Of a stretch of DNA of 64,000 bases, positions 1 to 7,683 are shown piece after piece. The stretch is taken from positions 101,601-165,600 of the forward strand of contig NZ_SSBL01000015.1 of assembly GCF_004795105.1 (NCBI RefSeq), read 5' to 3'. Origin of the DNA: Streptomyces sp. A0642. Its GTDB lineage: Bacteria; Actinomycetota; Actinomycetes; Streptomycetales; Streptomycetaceae. The notes under the pieces are model-generated. The model was not told where the DNA came from and made no database searches. It worked only from the letters and a program-made list of their open reading frames with translations. Within the stretch, counting starts at the first letter, position 1. Every line of letters begins with the position of its first letter. The translations under genes were made by a program, and so were the position numbers.

Positions 1-461
1 TCGGCGGACAAGGCCTTGGCCAGTGCCTCCGTGCGGGCTTCGGGCTCCGCGGCCTCCACGGCCGCGCGGTAGGCCGCCGACTGGTCGGCGACCCTGGCCC
101 GGGCGAACGCCATGACCGCTTCGTCGCCCGAGGTCTCGGCGATCCAGCGCAGGGCATCCGCGGCGAGCTTGTCGTACGACTGGTCGAAGGCGTCCCGGCC
201 GCAGTCGGTCAGGGCGAACACCTTGGCCGGGCGGCCACGGGTCCGCGCCCCGTACACCCGCTGCTCGCGGGCCTCCACGACGTCGTCGGAGACGAGGGCG
301 TCGAGGTGGCGGCGGACGGCCGCCTGGGTGAGTCCCAGGCGCTTCGCCAGATCGGCGACGGTGGACGGGCCGTGGTCCAGGATGGAGCGCGCGACCCGGT
401 TGCGCGTCGAGCGCTCTCCGGTCGCGAGTTCCTCCTGCGGAGCCTCGCCCTGGTATTTCAC
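1..461 (-). CDS. sufR: SufR-type HTH transcriptional repressor (3' end outside window)
   Basis: Winged-helix regulator of the ArsR/DeoR-like group; the visible ~153 residues run from the N-terminus (VKYQGEAPQEE) through an HTH (STVADLAKRLGLTQAAVRRHLD, about residues 30-50) and a wing rich in Arg (ARTRGRPAKVFALT). The C-terminal part, where SufR proteins carry the cysteines of the Fe-S cluster, lies beyond base 1 and cannot be checked. In streptomycetes this regulator heads and represses the suf Fe-S assembly operon. GTG at 459-461 is chosen because it sits about 7 nt from a -10-like hexamer and inside a CAAC-N6-GTTG dyad. No Shine-Dalgarno sequence is visible, so the message is probably leaderless. 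The family is clear; the SufR identity rests on the operator and neighbourhood. Confidence 0.8.
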   Translation of the reverse strand, partial: MKYQGEAPQEELATGERSTRNRVARSILDHGPSTVADLAKRLGLTQAAVRRHLDALVSDDVVEAREQRVYGARTRGRPAKVFALTDCGRDAFDQSYDKLAADALRWIAETSGDEAVMAFARARVADQSAAYRAAVEAAEPEARTEALAKALSA

Positions 462-474
462 AACGCCATTGTTG
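461..474 (-). promoter_or_regulatory. CAAC-N6-GTTG SufR-type operator overlapping the sufR start codon
   Basis: A perfect dyad, CAAC (461-464), six bases, GTTG (471-474). From memory this is the motif described for the Streptomyces avermitilis SufR repressor. It overlaps both the first base of the GTG start and a candidate -10 (AACAAT on the minus strand) that follows TTGTCA with an 18-bp spacer, so a bound repressor would block both promoter and start. Confidence 0.65.
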
Positions 475-533
475 CGTAATTCCCTCGGCCCTGACAACCA
501 CGGTCCGGAACGATCAAGGGTGCAGTTCATCAC

Positions 534-547
534 TTAGGGTTACCTAA
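534..547. promoter_or_regulatory. TTAGG-N4-CCTAA dyad between sufR and the ABC exporter
   Basis: A perfect 5-bp inverted repeat with a 4-bp spacer, 50 bp upstream of the exporter ATPase start. The half-sites are those of a DtxR/IdeR iron box, but the spacer is 4 rather than 9 bp, so it is not a canonical iron box. It may be an operator for the ABC genes; the protein that binds it is unknown. Confidence 0.4.
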
Positions 548-597
548 TCAAGCCCCCGGACCGGGTGCCCGTGAGCGGCTGCCTAGACTTACCGCCC

Positions 598-1545
598 ATG
601 AAGAGCGAGCCCGCCCCACCCCTCTCCGGCCCGGCCGTCCAGGTCCGCGGCCTGGTGAAGCGGTACGGCAGCAAAGCCGCGGTGGACGGCCTCGACCTGG
701 ACGTCCGGGCCGGCGCGGTCACCGCGGTCCTCGGCCCCAACGGTGCGGGCAAGACCACCACGATCGAGACCTGCGAGGGATACCGCCGTCCGGATGGCGG
801 GACGGTCCGGGTCCTGGGCCTCGACCCGGTCGCCGACGCGGCGCGTCTGCGCCCCCGGATCGGCGTCATGCTCCAGTCCGGCGGCGTCTACTCCGGCGCG
901 CGCGCCGACGAGATGCTCCGCCACATGGCGAAACTGCACGCCCACCCGCTGGACGTGGACGCCCTCATCGAACGGCTGGGCCTCGGCGGCTGCGGCCGCA
1001 CCACCTACCGCCGACTCTCCGGCGGCCAGCAGCAGCGGCTCGCCCTGGCGATGGCTGTCGTCGGCCGCCCGGAGCTCGTGTTCCTGGACGAGCCGACCGC
1101 GGGTCTCGACCCGCAGGCCCGCCGCTCCACCTGGGACCTCGTGCGTGAACTGCGCGCCGACGGCGTCTCGGTCGTCCTGACCACCCATTTCATGGACGAG
1201 GCCGAGGAGCTCGCCGACGACGTCGCCATCATCGACGCCGGCCGCCTCCTCGCCCAGGGCAGCCCCGAGACGCTGTGCCGCGGGGGCGCCGAGAACACCC
1301 TGCGCTTCACCGGCCGCCCCGGTCTCGACCTCGGCTCCCTGCTGAAGGCGCTGCCCGACGGCACGCAGGCGGCCGAGCTCGCCACCGGCGCGTACCGCAT
1401 CACCGGCGACGTCGACCCGCAGCTGCTGGCCACCGTCACCTCCTGGTGCGCCCAGCACGGTGTGATGCCCTCCGGCATCTCCGTCGAGCGCCACACCCTG
1501 GAGGACGTCTTCCTCGAACTGACCGGCAAGGAGCTGCGCGCATGA
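598..1545 (+). CDS. ABC transporter ATP-binding protein (ABC-2 exporter type)
   Basis: Nucleotide-binding subunit (315 aa) that powers a two-gene ABC-2 exporter together with the overlapping permease. Walker A GPNGAGKT is at about residues 46-53, the signature LSGGQQQR near 141, Walker B LVFLDEP near 160 and the switch His in TTHFMDEAEE near 196. The C-terminal ~75 residues form the regulatory extension common in DrrA/CcmA-type exporters. ATG 598 is preferred over the in-frame GTG 565 because TAGACT at 584-589 lies about 8 nt upstream, consistent with leaderless transcription. The stop overlaps the next start as ATGA. Substrate cannot be inferred; this pair conventionally sits between sufR and ctaA in Streptomyces. 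Confidence 0.93.
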   Translation: MKSEPAPPLSGPAVQVRGLVKRYGSKAAVDGLDLDVRAGAVTAVLGPNGAGKTTTIETCEGYRRPDGGTVRVLGLDPVADAARLRPRIGVMLQSGGVYSGARADEMLRHMAKLHAHPLDVDALIERLGLGGCGRTTYRRLSGGQQQRLALAMAVVGRPELVFLDEPTAGLDPQARRSTWDLVRELRADGVSVVLTTHFMDEAEELADDVAIIDAGRLLAQGSPETLCRGGAENTLRFTGRPGLDLGSLLKALPDGTQAAELATGAYRITGDVDPQLLATVTSWCAQHGVMPSGISVERHTLEDVFLELTGKELRA

Positions 1546-2309
1546 GCGCCGGTACGTACGCCCCCCGGCCGGGCGCCGCCCCGCTGCCGCGCATGATCGC
1601 CGCGCAGACCGCGCTGGAGACCCGGATGCTGCTGCGCAACGGCGAGCAGCTGCTGCTGACGGTGATCATCCCGACGCTGCTGCTCGTGCTGTTCAGCGCG
1701 GTCGACATCGTGGACACCGGCTCGGGCGAGTCGGTCGACTTCCTGACCCCCGGCATCCTCGCCCTCGCCGTGATGTCCACGGCGTTCACCGGCCAGGCCA
1801 TCGCGACCGGGTTCGAGCGGCGTTACGGCGTGCTCAAGCGGCTCGCCGCCTCGCCGCTCCCCCGGTGGGCGCTGATGACCGCCAAGACCCTCGCGGTCCT
1901 GGTCACCGAGGTGCTCCAGGTCGTGCTGCTGACGGTGATCGCCTTCGCGCTGGGCTGGTCGCCGCACGGAAACCCGTTCGCCGTGCTGCTGCTCCTGGTG
2001 CTGGGCACCGCCGCCTTCTCCGGGCTCGGCCTGCTGATGGCCGGGACGCTGAAGGCGGAGGCGACCCTGGCCGCCGCCAATCTGGTCTTCCTGCTGCTGC
2101 TGGTCGGCGGCGGGGTCATCGTGCCGCTGGACAAGTTCCCGGACGCGGCGCAGTCCGTGCTGGGGCTGCTGCCGATCGCCGCCCTCTCGGACGGCCTCAG
2201 GGACGTGCTGCAGCACGGCGCCGCGATGCCGTGGGGAGACCTCGGGATCCTCGCGGTGTGGACGGTGCTGGGCCTGGGCGCGGCGGCGAGGTTCTTCCGC
2301 TGGGAGTGA
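1542..2309 (+). CDS. ABC-2 type transporter permease
   Basis: Integral membrane subunit (255 aa) of the exporter encoded with the preceding ATPase. It has about six hydrophobic segments typical of ABC-2 permeases: one near residue 40 (LLLTVIIPTLLLVLFSAV), then clusters around 65-85, 120-145, 150-175, 185-205 and 230-250. The cytoplasmic FERRYGVLKRLAASPLPRW stretch is the characteristic ABC-2 coupling region. The ATG overlaps the ATPase stop by 4 nt, so the two are translationally coupled. The substrate is unknown; drug or lipid export is typical of the family. Confidence 0.92.
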   Translation: MSAGTYAPRPGAAPLPRMIAAQTALETRMLLRNGEQLLLTVIIPTLLLVLFSAVDIVDTGSGESVDFLTPGILALAVMSTAFTGQAIATGFERRYGVLKRLAASPLPRWALMTAKTLAVLVTEVLQVVLLTVIAFALGWSPHGNPFAVLLLLVLGTAAFSGLGLLMAGTLKAEATLAAANLVFLLLLVGGGVIVPLDKFPDAAQSVLGLLPIAALSDGLRDVLQHGAAMPWGDLGILAVWTVLGLGAAARFFRWE

Positions 2310-2384
2310 GCCCGCGGATGCGTTGCGTCGCGCTTTGGCGCAACTCGTCCCCCTCGTGAAAGCTTGCACAAGCGGCCGCCTACG

Positions 2385-3398
2385 ATGGTGCGCGTGCCCA
2401 AGCTGACCCGAGCCCACGTCGCTCAAGCCGTGCGGAACCCCCTCCTTTTCATCGCCGAGCGCTGGACGCCGTCCCCCCGGACCGTGCGCCGTGCGGCGAT
2501 GTCGGCGGTCGTCATGGCCGTCGTCATCGTCGTCACCGGCGGTGCCGTGCGGCTGACCGGTTCCGGCCTCGGCTGCCCGACCTGGCCCAAGTGCACCGAC
2601 GACAGCCTGACGGCGACGAGTGCGATGGGCTTCCACGGCGCCATCGAGTTCGGCAACCGGATGCTCACCTACGTCCTGTGCGCGGCGGTCGGATGGGCGA
2701 TCATCGCCGCCCGGTCCGCCAAGCCCTGGCGCCGCAGCCTCACGCGGCTCGGCTGGGCACAGTTCTGGGTGGTCATGGGCAACGCGGTGCTCGGCGGCAT
2801 CGTGGTGCTCGTCGGCCTCAACCCGTACACCGTCGCGGCGCACTTCCTGCTCTCCACCGCGCTGCTGACGGTCGCCCTGGTGACGTGGCAGCGCGCCCGG
2901 GAGGGCGACACGGCGCCGCGCCCCCTGGTCGGCAAGGCCGTCTCCCAGCTCACCTGGCTGCTGGCCGTCGCGGCGGGGCTGCTGATCGCGGTGGGCACGG
3001 TGGTCACGGGGGCCGGCCGGCACGCCGGCGACTCCAGCGACGTCCACCGCATCCCGGTCGACTGGAAGACGATCGCCCAGCTGCACGCCGACCTGGCCTG
3101 GGTCGTGGTGGCGCTGACCGTCGCGCTCTGGTTCGTCCTGAAGGCCGTCGACGCGCCCGTGGGCCCCCTGCACCGCGCCCGTGACCTCTTCCTGATCCTG
3201 ATGGCCCAGGGGGTGGTGGGGTACGTGCAGTACTTCACCGACACGCCGGAGATCCTGGTCGGGGTGCACATGTTGGGCTCGTGCCTGGTGTGGATCGGCG
3301 TCGTGCGCGTCCTGCTGTCGCTGCGGGAGCGGCCGGCGGCCGAGGCCCCGGTGCCCGGCCCGGCGGCCGAGCGGCCGGAGCCCGCCACGGCGGGCTGA
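2385..3398 (+). CDS. ctaA: Haem A synthase
   Basis: Membrane haem-O oxygenase that converts haem O to haem A for aa3-type cytochrome c oxidase, working after CtaB (encoded just downstream on the other strand). Eight hydrophobic helices are visible. The family segment VTGGAVRLTGSGLGCPTWPKC lies near residue 50 and includes the Cys pair; conserved haem-ligand histidines occur in GFHGAIEFGNR, AAHFLLS, QLHADLAW and GVHMLGS. Starts at ATG 2385 or GTG 2394 are both possible; TACGAT at 2381-2386 would serve as a -10 for a leaderless message from 2394. A TTG at 2364 is unlikely. About 337 aa, with a Pro/Ala-rich C-terminus. Confidence 0.93.
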   Translation: MVRVPKLTRAHVAQAVRNPLLFIAERWTPSPRTVRRAAMSAVVMAVVIVVTGGAVRLTGSGLGCPTWPKCTDDSLTATSAMGFHGAIEFGNRMLTYVLCAAVGWAIIAARSAKPWRRSLTRLGWAQFWVVMGNAVLGGIVVLVGLNPYTVAAHFLLSTALLTVALVTWQRAREGDTAPRPLVGKAVSQLTWLLAVAAGLLIAVGTVVTGAGRHAGDSSDVHRIPVDWKTIAQLHADLAWVVVALTVALWFVLKAVDAPVGPLHRARDLFLILMAQGVVGYVQYFTDTPEILVGVHMLGSCLVWIGVVRVLLSLRERPAAEAPVPGPAAERPEPATAG

Positions 3399-3417
3399 CG
3401 CCCTTCCCGGAGTCCTC

Positions 3418-3485
3418 CCACGCGAAGAGGGGCTCCCCGTACGACGGCACGCGTGCCGTCGTACGGGGAGCCCCTCTTCGCGTGG
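3418..3485. terminator. Perfect 68-bp palindrome, probable bidirectional terminator
   Basis: Two exactly complementary 34-bp arms with no central spacer, centred between 3451 and 3452, starting 20 bp after the ctaA stop. It separates ctaA from the convergent gene that ends at 3576. There is no T-tract, as usual for actinobacterial hairpin terminators. Confidence 0.85.
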
Positions 3486-3590
3486 TGGGGCGTGACGCCT
3501 GTGGTGGGGCGATACGCCCGGGGTGGGGCGGGACCCCTGCGGTGAGGTGACGCCCCCCGCGCCAGGCGCAGGGCGTTACGCCTTGTTCGA
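3485..3590. repeat. 19-bp direct tandem repeat reaching the stop codon of the next gene
   Basis: Four adjacent 19-bp units begin at 3485, 3504, 3523 and 3542. Most start GTGGGGCG and carry a core resembling GGGCG-NNN-ACGCC. The same core, GGGCGTTACGCC, surrounds the TAA stop (3576-3578, minus strand) of the adjacent gene, so the array looks like duplicated copies of that gene's 3' end. Confidence 0.7.
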
Positions 3591-3932
3591 CGGGCCGCCG
3601 ACCTGGATGCCGGCCATCCGGCTCCACTCGTACGGGCCCGTGTGGACCTTCGCCGCGAACTCGCCGTCGAAGGACTCGTGCATCGTGATCCCGGACTTCT
3701 GCGCGGCGCTCTCGGCGACCGCGTACGAGGGGGCGACGAGGTCGCCCCAGCCGCCGTCCTCACCGACGAGGACGATGCGGGTGCCGGTCTGCCCGATGTA
3801 GGCGAGCTGACCCTCCGCCCCGCCGTGCGCCTTCGCGAACGCACTGATCTGCTTGGCCAGCCGGGCCGCCCTGCGCTCCGCGCGCGCCGCCTGCTTGCCG
3901 TCCACCTGCTGGGTCTCAGCCGTCTCTGCCAT
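3576..3932 (-). CDS. Conserved hypothetical protein (118 aa)
   Basis: A small soluble protein I do not assign to a named family. The N-terminal ~40 residues are charged and Ala/Arg-rich (KQAARAERRAARLAKQISAFAKAHGG), likely helical. The remainder (QLAYIGQTGTRIVLVGEDGGWGDLVAPSYAVAESAA, then EFAAKVHTGPYEWSRMAGIQVGG) looks like a compact alpha/beta domain. No signal peptide or membrane segment. ATG 3930-3932 has TAGCAT about 7 nt upstream and no clear ribosome-binding site, suggesting a leaderless message. It lies downstream of ctaB on the same strand but is separated from it by a hairpin. The gene is conserved at this position in streptomycetes as far as I recall. Confidence 0.8.
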   Translation of the reverse strand: MAETAETQQVDGKQAARAERRAARLAKQISAFAKAHGGAEGQLAYIGQTGTRIVLVGEDGGWGDLVAPSYAVAESAAQKSGITMHESFDGEFAAKVHTGPYEWSRMAGIQVGGPSNKA

Positions 3933-3965
3933 GCACAGGATGCTACCGATGGGTAGAAGAACGTG

Positions 3966-4009
3966 CGACGGGCGGGGACCGTGGCCTGTGCCACGCTCCC
4001 CGCCCGTCG
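3966..4009 (-). terminator. Terminator hairpin downstream of ctaB
   Basis: 20-bp arms (3966-3985 and 3990-4009) with one mismatch and a 4-nt loop, between the ctaB stop and the promoter of the 118-aa gene. Confidence 0.8.
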
Positions 4010-4011
4010 GC

Positions 4012-4072
4012 AGGTCGTACGGAAAGGTCGTACGGAAAGCAGGTCGTGCAGAAAGCGGGTTCGTACGGAAGG
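4012..4072. repeat. Imperfect 13-16-bp direct repeats downstream of ctaB
   Basis: Four copies of a unit like GGTCGTACGGAAAG begin near 4012, 4025, 4041 and 4057, between the ctaB terminator and its stop codon. They are non-coding on both strands. Confidence 0.6.
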
Positions 4073-4081
4073 GCGGGCGTG

Positions 4082-5029
4082 TCACCTCAGGAAGGGGTCC
4101 ACGGCCACGGCGACGAACAGCAGGGACACGTAGGTGATCGACCAGTGGAACAGCCGCATCTCCTTGAGCTTCCCGCCGGTGACACCGGACTTGGCCCGGT
4201 TCAGCAGGGCGTGCGCCTCCCAGAGCCAGAAGCCGCCGGTCAGCACCGCCACCGCCGTGTAGAACCAGCCGGTGTAGCCCAGCGGGGTCAGCAGCAGCGA
4301 GACGGCCACCATCACCCAGCTGTAGAGCACGATCTGGCGGGCCACCACCCGATTGGAGGCGATGACCGGGAGCATGGGGACGCCGACCCGCGCGTAGTCG
4401 TCCTTCACCTTCATGGAGAGCGGCCAGTAGTGCGGCGGCGTCCAGAAGAAGATGACGGCGAAGAGGATCACCGCGGCCCATGACATCGAGTTCGTCACGG
4501 CGGACCAGCCGATGAGCACCGGCATGCAGCCCGCGATGCCGCCCCAGACGATGTTCTGCGACGTACGGCGCTTCAGGATCATCGTGTACACGACGACGTA
4601 GAAGAGCAGGGCGCCGAGCGACAGGGCCGCCGACAGCCAGTTCACCAGCAGGCCGAACCAGGCCGTCGAGATCACCGCGAGGGCGATGCCGAAGGCCAGG
4701 CACTCGCGCGGGCCGACCATGCCGGTGACCAGCGGACGCTGCGACGTGCGGTCCATCAGCGCGTCGATGTCACGGTCGATGTACATGTTCAGCGCATTGG
4801 CACCGCCGGCGGACAGATACCCGCCGATGGTGGTAGTGAGTACGAGCCACAGGTCGGGTACACCCTGAGCGGCCAGGAACATCACCGGAACAGTGGTGAT
4901 CAGCAACAGCTCGATGATCCGAGGCTTGGTCAGTGCCACGAATGCCTTGACACGGGCCCCGAATGGGCGATGGCCCCCTGGGCTCGGAGTCAAGGCGACC
5001 CCTGCGGGTCGGGACTCGACGGCCGTCAC
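4082..5029 (-). CDS. ctaB: Protohaem IX farnesyltransferase (haem O synthase)
   Basis: UbiA-family prenyltransferase that farnesylates protohaem IX to haem O in the membrane, feeding CtaA. Both prenyl-diphosphate/Mg2+ motifs are visible: NMYIDRDIDALMDRT (with R-P-L-V-TG following) and the later DDYARVGVPMLP. The KPRIIELLLITTVPVM segment near residue 30 is characteristic. About nine membrane helices; 315 aa if GTG 5029 is used, 317 aa from GTG 5035. GTG 5029 is preferred because an AGGGG lies 5 nt upstream. It is divergent from tkt across a 0.5-kb intergenic region. Orthologous placement next to transketolase is standard in Streptomyces. Confidence 0.95.
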   Translation of the reverse strand: MTAVESRPAGVALTPSPGGHRPFGARVKAFVALTKPRIIELLLITTVPVMFLAAQGVPDLWLVLTTTIGGYLSAGGANALNMYIDRDIDALMDRTSQRPLVTGMVGPRECLAFGIALAVISTAWFGLLVNWLSAALSLGALLFYVVVYTMILKRRTSQNIVWGGIAGCMPVLIGWSAVTNSMSWAAVILFAVIFFWTPPHYWPLSMKVKDDYARVGVPMLPVIASNRVVARQIVLYSWVMVAVSLLLTPLGYTGWFYTAVAVLTGGFWLWEAHALLNRAKSGVTGGKLKEMRLFHWSITYVSLLFVAVAVDPFLR

Positions 5030-5561
5030 GCACACCCCTGACAGAGAAATCCCAGCAAGCTCCGGGCGTGAAGGCCCGGTAAAGACTTGCGCGAACCAGA
5101 CCACTGTAGACGTTGGGGGCAGGGCGCCCTTCGCGGGGGTGGGGTCGTGTTCATGCGGCGCGTGGCGTTGCCGCGGCACATGTGCGAACGCTCGCACGCA
5201 TTCCCGCGCGGCACCGGTGCGCGCACCACCCGCCCCGCTCCCGCGCCTCGCCGGCGGCCCGCACGCGTGTCGCTCGCACAGACGCATTCCGACGCGCCGC
5301 ACAGACGTACCCCGGCGCGCTCGAACGGAGGTCTCAAGGGTGCCCGGTGACGCTCATCGGAGGCCTCAGGAGTGGGCCCGCGCGCTCATCGGAGTGAGCC
5401 CATCGGTGAGCCTCCGCGCTCATACGGGAGGCGGATTCGACGGGCCGCCCGCACCCTGGAAGGAGCCGGAAATCATGGGTCCTGACGGGGGTAGGCTCGG
5501 CCATGCCCGGTGCGTCACAGTCACCGGTTTTGACGACAGTGGAGAGGAGCCCTGACTCAGG
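5030..5561. promoter_or_regulatory. Divergent ctaB/tkt intergenic region with dyad and direct repeats
   Basis: This 532-bp stretch has no convincing gene. It holds a GTGCGA-N4-TCGCAC inverted repeat at 5182-5197, followed by repeated CGCTCGCAC and GACGCATTCC elements (5191-5300). Nearer tkt it holds direct repeats of GCTCATCGGAG at 5352 and 5384, with a variant at 5418. A purine run GGAGAGGAG at 5541-5549 precedes the tkt GTG. The promoters of both genes must lie here, but I could not pin down hexamers with confidence. Confidence 0.5.
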
Positions 5562-7649
5562 GTGAGCACCAAGCCGACCACCACAGACCTCCAGTGGACC
5601 GAATTGGACCAGCGGGCCGTGGACACCGTCCGCGTCCTCGCCGCGGACGCCGTACAGAAGGTCGGAAACGGCCACCCGGGTACGGCCATGAGCCTGGCTC
5701 CCGCCGCGTACACCATCTTCCAGAAGGTGATGCGGCACGACCCCGCCGACGCCGACTGGACCGGCCGCGACCGGTTCGTGCTCTCGGCGGGCCACACCAG
5801 CCTGACGCTGTACATCCAGCTCTACCTGGCCGGGTACGGCCTGGAGCTCGATGACCTCAAGGCCTTCCGCACCTGGGGCTCCAAGACCCCGGGGCACCCG
5901 GAGTACGGCCACACCACCGGCGTGGAGACGACGACCGGCCCGCTGGGCCAGGGCGTCGCCAACGCGGTGGGCATGGCCATGGCCGCCCGCTACGAGCGCG
6001 GCCTGTTCGACCCGGAGGCCGCCCCCGGCACCTCCCCCTTCGACCACATGGTGTGGGCGATCGCCGGTGACGGCTGCCTCCAGGAGGGCATCTCCGCGGA
6101 GGCGTCCTCGCTGGCCGGGCACCAGAAGCTGGGCAACCTGGTCCTGCTGTGGGACGACAACCACATCTCCATCGAGGGCGACACCGAGACCGCGGTCTCC
6201 GAGGACACCCTCAAGCGCTACGAGGCGTACGGCTGGCACGTCCAGCGCGTCGAGCAGCTGCCCAGCGGCGACCTGGACCCGGCGGGTCTGTACAAGGCGC
6301 TGATGGCCGCGAAGGCCGAGACCGAGCGCCCGTCGTTCATCGCGGCCCGCTCGATCATCGCCTGGCCCGCCCCGCACGCCCAGAACACCGAGGCCTCGCA
6401 CGGCTCCGCGCTCGGCGGCGACGAGGTCGCCGCGACCAAGCGCGTGCTCGGTTTCGACCCGGAGAAGAGCTTCGAGGTCGCCGACGAGGTCATCGCGCAC
6501 ACCCGTGAGGCGCTGGACCGCGGCCGCGAGGCCAAGGCCGAGTGGCAGAAGTCCTTCGACGCATGGCGCTCCGCCAACCCGGAGCGCGCCGCCGAGTTCG
6601 ACCGGATCGCCGCGGGCGAGCTGCCCAAGGGCTGGGAGGACGCACTCCCGGTCTTCGAGCCCGGCAAGGGCGTCGCCACCCGCGCCGCCTCCGGCAAGGT
6701 GCTCCAGGCGCTCGGCGGGATCATCCCCGAGCTGTGGGGCGGCTCCGCCGACCTCGCGGGCTCGAACAACACCACGATCGACAAGACGTCGTCGTTCCTC
6801 CCGGCCGGCAACCCGCTGCCGGGCGCGGACCCGTACGGCCGCACGATCCACTTCGGCATCCGCGAGCACGCCATGGCCGCGGCCATGAACGGCATCGCGC
6901 TGCACGGCAACACCCGCATCTACGGCGGCACCTTCCTGGTGTTCTCCGACTACATGCGCAACGCCGTGCGTCTGTCCGCGCTGATGCACCTGCCGGTGAC
7001 GTACGTGTGGACGCACGACTCGATCGGTCTCGGCGAGGACGGCCCGACCCACCAGCCGGTGGAGCACCTGGCCTCGCTGCGCGCCATCCCGGGCCTGAAC
7101 GTGGTCCGCCCGGCGGACGCCAACGAGACGACCCTCGCCTGGCGCGAGATCCTGCGCCGCTACACCAAGGTGTTCGGCAAGGGCGCCCCGCACGGCCTGG
7201 CGCTGACCCGGCAGGGCGTGCCGACGTACGAGGCGAACGAGAACGTCGCCAAGGGCGGCTACGTGCTCTTCGACGCCGAGGGCGGCGAGCCCCAGGTCCT
7301 GCTGATCGGTACGGGTTCCGAGGTGCACCTCGCCGTCGAGGCGCGCGAGGAGCTCCAGGCGGCCGGCATCCCCACGCGTGTCGTCTCGATGCCGTGTGTC
7401 GAGTGGTTCGAGGAGCAGGACCAGGCGTACAAGGACAGCGTCCTGCCGCCGTCCGTGAAGGCCCGCGTCGCCGTCGAGGCGGGCATCGGCCTGACCTGGT
7501 ACCGGTACGTCGGGGACGCCGGCCGGATCGTCTCGCTGGAGCACTTCGGCGCCTCGGCCGACGCCAAGGTCCTGTTCCGTGAGTTCGGTTTCACCGGCGA
7601 GCACGTCGCCGCCGCCGCGCGGGAATCTCTCGCCGCCGCCACGCGCTGA
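5562..7649 (+). CDS. tkt: Transketolase
   Basis: Thiamine-diphosphate enzyme (695 aa) of the non-oxidative pentose phosphate pathway that transfers two-carbon ketol units between sugar phosphates. The N-terminal ThDP domain includes VGNGHPGTAMSLAPAAYTIF (near residue 30) and the GDG motif in IAGDGCLQEG near 168 with the downstream Asn in LLWDDNHISIEGDT. The Pyr domain carries FGIREHAMAAAMNGIALHG (with the catalytic Glu) and the transketolase signature YVWTHDSIGLGEDGPTHQP. Full length for the family. GTG start; first gene of an operon with tal, zwf, opcA and pgl. Confidence 0.97.
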   Translation: MSTKPTTTDLQWTELDQRAVDTVRVLAADAVQKVGNGHPGTAMSLAPAAYTIFQKVMRHDPADADWTGRDRFVLSAGHTSLTLYIQLYLAGYGLELDDLKAFRTWGSKTPGHPEYGHTTGVETTTGPLGQGVANAVGMAMAARYERGLFDPEAAPGTSPFDHMVWAIAGDGCLQEGISAEASSLAGHQKLGNLVLLWDDNHISIEGDTETAVSEDTLKRYEAYGWHVQRVEQLPSGDLDPAGLYKALMAAKAETERPSFIAARSIIAWPAPHAQNTEASHGSALGGDEVAATKRVLGFDPEKSFEVADEVIAHTREALDRGREAKAEWQKSFDAWRSANPERAAEFDRIAAGELPKGWEDALPVFEPGKGVATRAASGKVLQALGGIIPELWGGSADLAGSNNTTIDKTSSFLPAGNPLPGADPYGRTIHFGIREHAMAAAMNGIALHGNTRIYGGTFLVFSDYMRNAVRLSALMHLPVTYVWTHDSIGLGEDGPTHQPVEHLASLRAIPGLNVVRPADANETTLAWREILRRYTKVFGKGAPHGLALTRQGVPTYEANENVAKGGYVLFDAEGGEPQVLLIGTGSEVHLAVEAREELQAAGIPTRVVSMPCVEWFEEQDQAYKDSVLPPSVKARVAVEAGIGLTWYRYVGDAGRIVSLEHFGASADAKVLFREFGFTGEHVAAAARESLAAATR

Positions 7650-7683
7650 CGCCGTTATACGACAAGTAGGAGATGTAATTCTC

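Noticed and set aside
534..547. A canonical DtxR/IdeR iron box
   Set aside because: Half-sites fit but the spacer is 4 bp, not the 9 bp expected, so it is listed only as an unassigned dyad.
2364..2384. TTG start for ctaA at 2364
   Set aside because: It adds MHKRPPT, unlike family N-termini, and precedes a likely -10 at 2381-2386.
1005..3269. 754-codon minus-strand open frame
   Set aside because: It lies antisense to the ABC genes and ctaA, has Arg/Gly/His/Gln-rich composition and no domain; it is a GC-bias shadow.
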